Below are positions 58,924-64,000 of a stretch of DNA of 64,000 bases, in pieces (position 1 is the stretch's first letter; each line of letters opens with the position of its first letter). Origin of the DNA: an uncultured Syntrophobacterales bacterium (GTDB lineage: Bacteria; Desulfobacterota; Syntrophia; Syntrophales; UBA5619); the NCBI GenBank assembly GCA_903928915.1, contig CAIYSL010000018.1, forward strand, positions 1-64,000, read 5' to 3'. Under the pieces are notes generated by a model. That model saw only the letters and a program-made list of their open reading frames with translations, had not been told where the DNA came from and did not search any database. Both the position numbers and the translations under genes were made by a program.

Positions 58924-59649
58924 ATGCACACACCCGCAAATGCCGTCACGGTCATGACCTCGGGCGCATTCACCGCGGCGCATCTGGCGCTGGTGCCGTG
59001 GGTGGAACGCTTCACCGGGAAGAACGTCGTCACCGCCGCGACCTCCATCGGAACCGGGGAGGGCTCGATCCCGAACCGGCTGAAGCGCGGGGAGGCCGTG
59101 GATGTGGTCATCGTGGCGGACGCAGTCCTCAGGGGATTCGTCGGGGACGGCCTCATCCGGGCGGAAACGCGTACCCCGCTGGCCCGGTCGGTGATCGGGA
59201 TGGCTGTCCGCGCCGGGGCGCCCGCTCCGGACATCGCTACGGCCGAGGCGCTGAAACGAACGCTTCTGGAGGCGAAGTCGATCGCCTACTCCGCCAGCGT
59301 CAGCGGCCAGTACCTGACCGGCGAGCTGTACCAGCGCCTGGGGATCGCCGAGCAGGTGCTGGGAAAGAGCCGGCTGATCGGCGGCGGGGAGCGGGTGGGC
59401 GCCGTGGTCGCCCGCGGGGAGGCGGAGATCGGGTTCCAGCAGATGAGCGAACTGATCCCCGTAGCCGGGATCGCGCACATCACGCCGCTCCCGCCGGATC
59501 TGCAGAAGGTCTCGCTGTTTTCGGCCGGCGTCGCCGCACGCAGCGCCGACCCGGAGACGGCCCGCGCGGTGATCCGGTTCTACGCCTCCCTCGAGGCGGT
59601 CCCTGCGATCATCAAAAGCGGTCTGGAGCCCGTCGCACTGCCCGCGTAA
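58924..59649 (+). CDS. ModA-like substrate-binding protein without obvious signal peptide
   Basis: VTVMTSGAFTAAHLALVPWVERFTGKNVV; GEAVDVVIVADAVLRGFV; GEAEIGFQQMSELIPVAGI. Confidence 0.8.
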   Translation: MHTPANAVTVMTSGAFTAAHLALVPWVERFTGKNVVTAATSIGTGEGSIPNRLKRGEAVDVVIVADAVLRGFVGDGLIRAETRTPLARSVIGMAVRAGAPAPDIATAEALKRTLLEAKSIAYSASVSGQYLTGELYQRLGIAEQVLGKSRLIGGGERVGAVVARGEAEIGFQQMSELIPVAGIAHITPLPPDLQKVSLFSAGVAARSADPETARAVIRFYASLEAVPAIIKSGLEPVALPA

Positions 59650-59750
59650 GAGGGTGGCTCCCGGGAAGAGGGCGCGGAGACGGGAGGCCTGCGGGCATTC
59701 AGCGGTCGGGGCTGCGGAGAGGATAACTCGATAATCGGAAGGAACCGGAC

Positions 59751-60488
59751 ATGGAGGAATTCATCGCAAGAACGCTGGCGGCCCTGCGCTCCCGGCATAT
59801 CGGCGGCCTCTTCGCCGCGGACATCCCCACGGCAAACCGGAAGATCCTGGAGCTGATCCCTCCGGATGCCCTAGTCGGGTTCGGAGATTCGACCGCTGCC
59901 CGGCAGCTCGGGGTGCTCGCGGACCTGGAGGCGCGGGGGACGAAGGTCCTCAACGCCTTTGTCCCGAAGGATGCGGGGATCGACGGGGAAGAGTTCCGGC
60001 AGTGGCGGGAGCGGATCGTCCGGGAGGCCACCCTCTGCGATTGCTTCCTGACCGGGACCAACGCCTTGACCGAGGACGGCAGGCTCGTCAACGTGGACGC
60101 CCGGGGCAACCGGGTCGCCGGGATGTTCTGGGGACACCCCCTGGCCATCGTCGTGGTGGGGAAAAACAAGATCGTTCCCACCCTGGAGGAGGCCTTCGCC
60201 CGGATCCGGAACGTCATCGCCCCGACCCATTTCCGGATCAGGTCCGGCGAGCTCGGCGGGAGAAAGCGGAAGACCCCCTGCGTGGCCACCGGCGTCTGCG
60301 GCGACTGCCGCTCCCCGGAGCGGGGGTGCAACATCACGACGATCATCGAGGGCCGGCCGGCCGGGACGGACCTGCACGTGATCGTCGTGGATCAGGACCT
60401 CGGTCTGGGGTGGGACCCCTCCTGGCCCGGGGAGCGGATCGCGCGGATTCGCGCCCAGTACAAGAAGCTCGTCTGGCTGCCGGTCTGA
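59751..60488 (+). CDS. LUD-domain (LutC/YkgG-like) protein
   Basis: ALVGFGDSTAARQLGVL; DCFLTGTNALTEDGRLVNVDARGNRVAGMFWGHPLAIVVVGKNKIV. Confidence 0.85.
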   Translation: MEEFIARTLAALRSRHIGGLFAADIPTANRKILELIPPDALVGFGDSTAARQLGVLADLEARGTKVLNAFVPKDAGIDGEEFRQWRERIVREATLCDCFLTGTNALTEDGRLVNVDARGNRVAGMFWGHPLAIVVVGKNKIVPTLEEAFARIRNVIAPTHFRIRSGELGGRKRKTPCVATGVCGDCRSPERGCNITTIIEGRPAGTDLHVIVVDQDLGLGWDPSWPGERIARIRAQYKKLVWLPV

Positions 60489-60542
60489 TCCTGCGCGGTG
60501 CGTACCTGCCGGAGCGAAGGCAGGTCGGACCCGCTCCCTCCC

Positions 60543-61478
60543 TCAGGTCGCGGCGCAGCCCCGGCGGTACTTCTCGTCGAGCATCTCTTCGATGCGCGCC
60601 ATGACGACCCGGGTCACCCCCTCGAACTGCTCTTTGTAGCGCTGCTGCGACTCCCGGGTGAACAGCGCGAAGGGCTCGGTGATGCGGTAGTCCTTCAGCT
60701 GATCGGACACGGAGAGGGGCTCGCCGATCCGGTAGGTGATCCGGCCGCTGCGGGCGATGGGCAGGCTCCCGGGGTAGACCGCCTCGGAGTTGTTGCAGGC
60801 CACGGGGACGATCCGCTTTTCCGTGTGCAGGGCGAGCTGCGCCAGCCCCGTCCTTCCTTCGGCCAGCTTCAGCGAACGGGTCCCCTCCGGGAAGATGATC
60901 AGGTTCAGGTTCTTCTCGCAGAGCGCCGTCCGGCTCAGCTCCGCCACCTTCGCCATGACCTCTTCGTAGTACCCCCGGATGAATTCCGCGAACTGTTCGC
61001 CCATGGCCTGGAGCGCCTCGAGCGCGGCCCGCTCCTGGGGTCCGGCCGCCTCGATCCGGCCGTCGATCAGGTCCTTGACGATGCGGTACAGCCCCTTGTC
61101 CATCTTGCGGTTGAACCGCTTGCGGTAGAACTCCTCGATCAGGTACCCCATCGACGGCACGGGGATGAGGTTGCACAAATCGAGCCCCTTGGCCAGGAAG
61201 GCGTTCTTGTAGTACTTGGCCTTCACCCAGACCGTGGTGAAGGGGTACTCGCGCATCTTCCAGAGCTTGTACTGGAAGGGCCAGTAGTTGAACCGGTCGG
61301 TGTGGTTCATGGCGAAGATCACGTTCTCGCCGCGGGGGATCCGCTCGCTGTTCTCGATGCGGATATCCACCTTGGCGAAGATGTGGTAGTTGGGTAGAAG
61401 CAGGAGATTCCCCAGGAACCGCTGTCCGAAGGGTTTCGATACCAGTCTGATCTTCTTCAGATAATCGATGTCGATCAC
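60543..61478 (-). CDS. 1-acyl-sn-glycerol-3-phosphate acyltransferase-like (PlsC family)
   Basis: NVIFAMNHTDRFNYWPFQYKL (NHxxxxD); NLIIFPEGTRSLKLAEGRTGLAQLAL. Confidence 0.88.
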   Translation of the reverse strand: MIDIDYLKKIRLVSKPFGQRFLGNLLLLPNYHIFAKVDIRIENSERIPRGENVIFAMNHTDRFNYWPFQYKLWKMREYPFTTVWVKAKYYKNAFLAKGLDLCNLIPVPSMGYLIEEFYRKRFNRKMDKGLYRIVKDLIDGRIEAAGPQERAALEALQAMGEQFAEFIRGYYEEVMAKVAELSRTALCEKNLNLIIFPEGTRSLKLAEGRTGLAQLALHTEKRIVPVACNNSEAVYPGSLPIARSGRITYRIGEPLSVSDQLKDYRITEPFALFTRESQQRYKEQFEGVTRVVMARIEEMLDEKYRRGCAAT

Positions 61479-61494
61479 GCTGCTCCCTCTCTCT

Positions 61495-62253
61495 TCATGA
61501 ACCCGCTCGTTCCTCGCCGGTGATCAGCCGCCGGACCCGTTCCAGCTCCTGGGGGGTGTCCACTTCGACGGAGTCGAAGGGGGTGACGACCACGCGGATC
61601 CGGTAGCCGTGCTCCAACGCCCGGAGCTGCTCCAGGGCCTCCAGCCGCTCCAGCGTCCCCTCGGGCAGGCCGGCAAAGGTGCGCAGGAAGGCGCGGCGGT
61701 AGGCGTAGATCCCGTGGTGCTTGTAGTAGTCGGCCCGTTTGTCCCGGTCGCGGACGAACGGCACCGTGGCACGCGAAAAGTAGAGGGCGAACAGCCGGCT
61801 GTCGAAGACGACCTTGACGGCGTTCGGGTGGGTGACCTCCTCGTCGCGGACGATCCGGTAGATCAGGGTGGACATGGGGATCGACGGGTCCTCTCCGAGC
61901 GGCCCGACCACCTCGTCGACCTGGCTAGGCTCGAACAGGGGCTGGTCGCCCTGGATGTTGACGACGATCGCGTCGTCCGCAAGCCCCAGCGACTCGACCG
62001 CCTCGTCGATCCGGTCCGTCCCGGACCGGTGGCAGGGAGAGGTCATCACCGCCCGGCCGCCGAAGGCCTCAACCGCGGCGAAGATCCGTTCGTCGTCGGT
62101 GGCCACGGCGGCGCAGGTGACGCTTTCGGCCTTAAGCACCCGCTCGTAGACGTGCTGGATCATCGGCTTTCCGCAGAGGTCGGCGAGGGGCTTGCCGGGA
62201 AAGCGCGACGATTCGTAGCGCGAGGGGATGATGCAGACTACCTGGAGGGGCAT
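61495..62253 (-). CDS. kdsB: 3-deoxy-manno-octulosonate cytidylyltransferase
   Basis: VVCIIPSRYESSRFPGKPLADLCGKPMIQHVYERV; YKHHGIYAYRRAFL. Confidence 0.95.
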   Translation of the reverse strand: MPLQVVCIIPSRYESSRFPGKPLADLCGKPMIQHVYERVLKAESVTCAAVATDDERIFAAVEAFGGRAVMTSPCHRSGTDRIDEAVESLGLADDAIVVNIQGDQPLFEPSQVDEVVGPLGEDPSIPMSTLIYRIVRDEEVTHPNAVKVVFDSRLFALYFSRATVPFVRDRDKRADYYKHHGIYAYRRAFLRTFAGLPEGTLERLEALEQLRALEHGYRIRVVVTPFDSVEVDTPQELERVRRLITGEERAGS

Positions 62254-62264
62254 GGGCGGATTCC

Positions 62265-63236
62265 TTACAGATAGGGGTCGGCCTGGAGGAGATGGTTCTG
62301 CACGTAATCTGCCACCGTCTCCTCCAGCGGGGGAAACGCGACCGGGCAGCCGGCGGCCCGGAGTTTGTCCATCCGCGCCTCGGTGAAATACTGGTACTGC
62401 CCGCGGATCCCCTCGGGCATCTCGACGTAGTCGATCGCCGCCGGGCGCTCCAGCGCGGCGAAGACCGCCTTGATCAGGTCGTTCCAGGTCCGGGCCTCCC
62501 CGGTGCCGAGGTTGAAGATCCCGTTCACCTCCCGGTGCTCCAGGAGCCACCAGAGGACCTCTGCGCACTCCTTGACGGAGACGAAATCGCGCTTCTGGCC
62601 GCCGTCGGCGTACTCGGGCCGGTAGGACTTGAACAGCCCCACCCGGCCCTTTTCCCGGATCTGGTGGAAGGCCTTGTAGATCACGCTCGTCATGTCCGCC
62701 TTGTGGTACTCGTTCGGGCCGAAGACGTTGAAGAACTTGATCCCCGCCACGTGGGGGGCCAGGCCGTTCCTGAGGACCCAGAGATCGAACAGTTGCTTCG
62801 AGTAGCCGTACATGTTGATCGGCTTGAGCGCCTTGCTCATTTCGTCGTCGTCGGAAAACCCGCGCGACCCGTCGCCGTAGGTCGCGGCAGAGCTTGCGTA
62901 GATGAACCGCACCCCCTGCCGCCGGGTCCACTCGGCCAGGCGGCAGGAGTAGTGGTAGTTGTTCTCCATCAGAAAGCCGGCGTCCCGTTCGGTCGTGGAG
63001 GAGCAGGCCCCCATGTGGATGACGGCCTCGACCGGAAAGGGGACCCGGTCCGCCTCGACCATGGCCAGGAAGGCGTCCTTGTCCAGGTAGTCGGCATACC
63101 GCCGCTTGACGAGGTTTCGCCACTTCTCGGAGGTCCCCAACTCGTCGACGACGATGATTTCGTCGATCCCCCGATCGTTGAGCTTCGCGACAAAGCAGCT
63201 CCCGATGAACCCGGCCCCGCCGGTGACGACGATCAT
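62265..63236 (-). CDS. hldD: ADP-L-glycero-D-manno-heptose 6-epimerase
   Basis: MIVVTGGAGFIGSCFVAKLNDRGIDEIIVVDELGTSEKWRNL; FFNVFGPNEYHK. Confidence 0.95.
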   Translation of the reverse strand: MIVVTGGAGFIGSCFVAKLNDRGIDEIIVVDELGTSEKWRNLVKRRYADYLDKDAFLAMVEADRVPFPVEAVIHMGACSSTTERDAGFLMENNYHYSCRLAEWTRRQGVRFIYASSAATYGDGSRGFSDDDEMSKALKPINMYGYSKQLFDLWVLRNGLAPHVAGIKFFNVFGPNEYHKADMTSVIYKAFHQIREKGRVGLFKSYRPEYADGGQKRDFVSVKECAEVLWWLLEHREVNGIFNLGTGEARTWNDLIKAVFAALERPAAIDYVEMPEGIRGQYQYFTEARMDKLRAAGCPVAFPPLEETVADYVQNHLLQADPYL

Positions 63237-63305
63237 GGAATCAACCTCTTCACCCTCACCTTTGCACCCCCACCCTTCCCTCCCCCGTCGAGGGGGAGGG
63301 GGGAT

Positions 63306-64000
63306 TTAGAGGGCCTTTGCCGCCCTGTCGATCCCCTTCTTGAGCGCCTTCATCCGCGCCGCAGGCATCTTCACCGAGATCCCCATGATCAGCGTCCGGC
63401 CGAGGATGTCCTCGGCCTGGGGGATCGCCTTGCGGCTGTAGGTCACCTTCCGGTTCCGCGGGTCCGAGAAGGGGTGCTGCTTCGAGTTCGCCGTGGAGCG
63501 GGCCAGGAAGTGCTCCCAGTTGGGGACGTAGTGCCAGAAGTTGTCCTTGAACCGGACCGTGTCGATCCCCTCGGCCTTGAGCGCCTTCTGGAAGGCCTTG
63601 GTCTGCTCCTCCGCCGGCAGGTTGAAGGCCAGGAAGGTCGCCGAATCCCCTTCGGGGTCGGGGACCGCGCGGAATTTCAGGCCGCGTATCGGGGCGAGCA
63701 TCTCCATGACCGCTGCCTGGTTCTTCCGCTGGGCCGCGATGACTCGGTCGAGCTTCCTGAGCTGGGCCAGGCCGATCGCCCCCTGGAGCTCGTTCATCCG
63801 GTAGTTGAACCCCAGGATCGTCCGGCCGTCGAGCGCCCGGCTGACCGGGGAGAGGTGGTCGTGGCCGTGGTCGTGGTACCACTCCGCGCGGTGGTACAGA
63901 TCCAGGTCATTGGTGATCACCATCCCCCCTTCGCCGGTGGTGATCGTCTTGTAGTGGTCGAAGCTGCAGATCCCCATGTGGCCGAAGGAACCGAGCTTCT
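63306..64000 (-). CDS. DegT/DnrJ/EryC1-family aminotransferase (5' end beyond window)
   Basis: GICSFDHYKTITTGEGGMVITND PLP-lysine motif; NYRMNELQGAIGLAQL. Confidence 0.9.
   Translation of the reverse strand, partial: KLGSFGHMGICSFDHYKTITTGEGGMVITNDLDLYHRAEWYHDHGHDHLSPVSRALDGRTILGFNYRMNELQGAIGLAQLRKLDRVIAAQRKNQAAVMEMLAPIRGLKFRAVPDPEGDSATFLAFNLPAEEQTKAFQKALKAEGIDTVRFKDNFWHYVPNWEHFLARSTANSKQHPFSDPRNRKVTYSRKAIPQAEDILGRTLIMGISVKMPAARMKALKKGIDRAAKAL

Noticed and set aside
1-64000. CRISPR arrays, tRNA/rRNA genes, intact transposases or phage genes
   Set aside because: None recognised on reading through the window; a tRNAscan-SE/minced/ISfinder run would be needed to exclude them formally.

Overview
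GC-rich Gram-negative chromosomal segment, probably from a deltaproteobacterium/Desulfobacterota of the Syntrophia type (inferred from gene content only). The first 36 nt contain the Illumina TruSeq read-2 adapter, so the left edge is a contig end inside gyrB. The segment then covers an origin-proximal block (gyrB-dnaN-dnaA-parB-parA-rsmG) with oriC-like elements, followed by: a Tat-exported group 1 [NiFe] hydrogenase operon; an acyl-CoA dehydrogenase-rubredoxin fusion; a GrdB-family selenoprotein with an in-frame TGA and a bSECIS-like hairpin; mtnA, gatCAB and an HDAC-like deacetylase; tatA/tatC and PBP1A; two TRAP transporter operons plus a dctM remnant; two-subunit fumarase; CaiB/BaiF CoA-transferase; a stand-alone MshEN-like repeat protein; a four-gene ATPase-like/HisC-like/MFS/GNAT operon; a xanthine dehydrogenase-family enzyme; a Kef-type antiporter; an ilv operon with an unannotated Leu/Val leader peptide and attenuator; a two-component system with a hexaheme cytochrome; and LPS inner-core genes. 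The strongest second-look items are the selenoprotein, the Asp-for-Cys substitution at the hydrogenase proximal cluster, the four-gene ATPase/HisC/MFS/GNAT operon whose outer proteins share a C-terminal module, the ilv attenuator, the 183-bp palindrome between ilvB and ilvN, the DnaA-trio-like origin element, and the dctM remnant. No tRNA, rRNA, CRISPR array or intact transposase was recognised.
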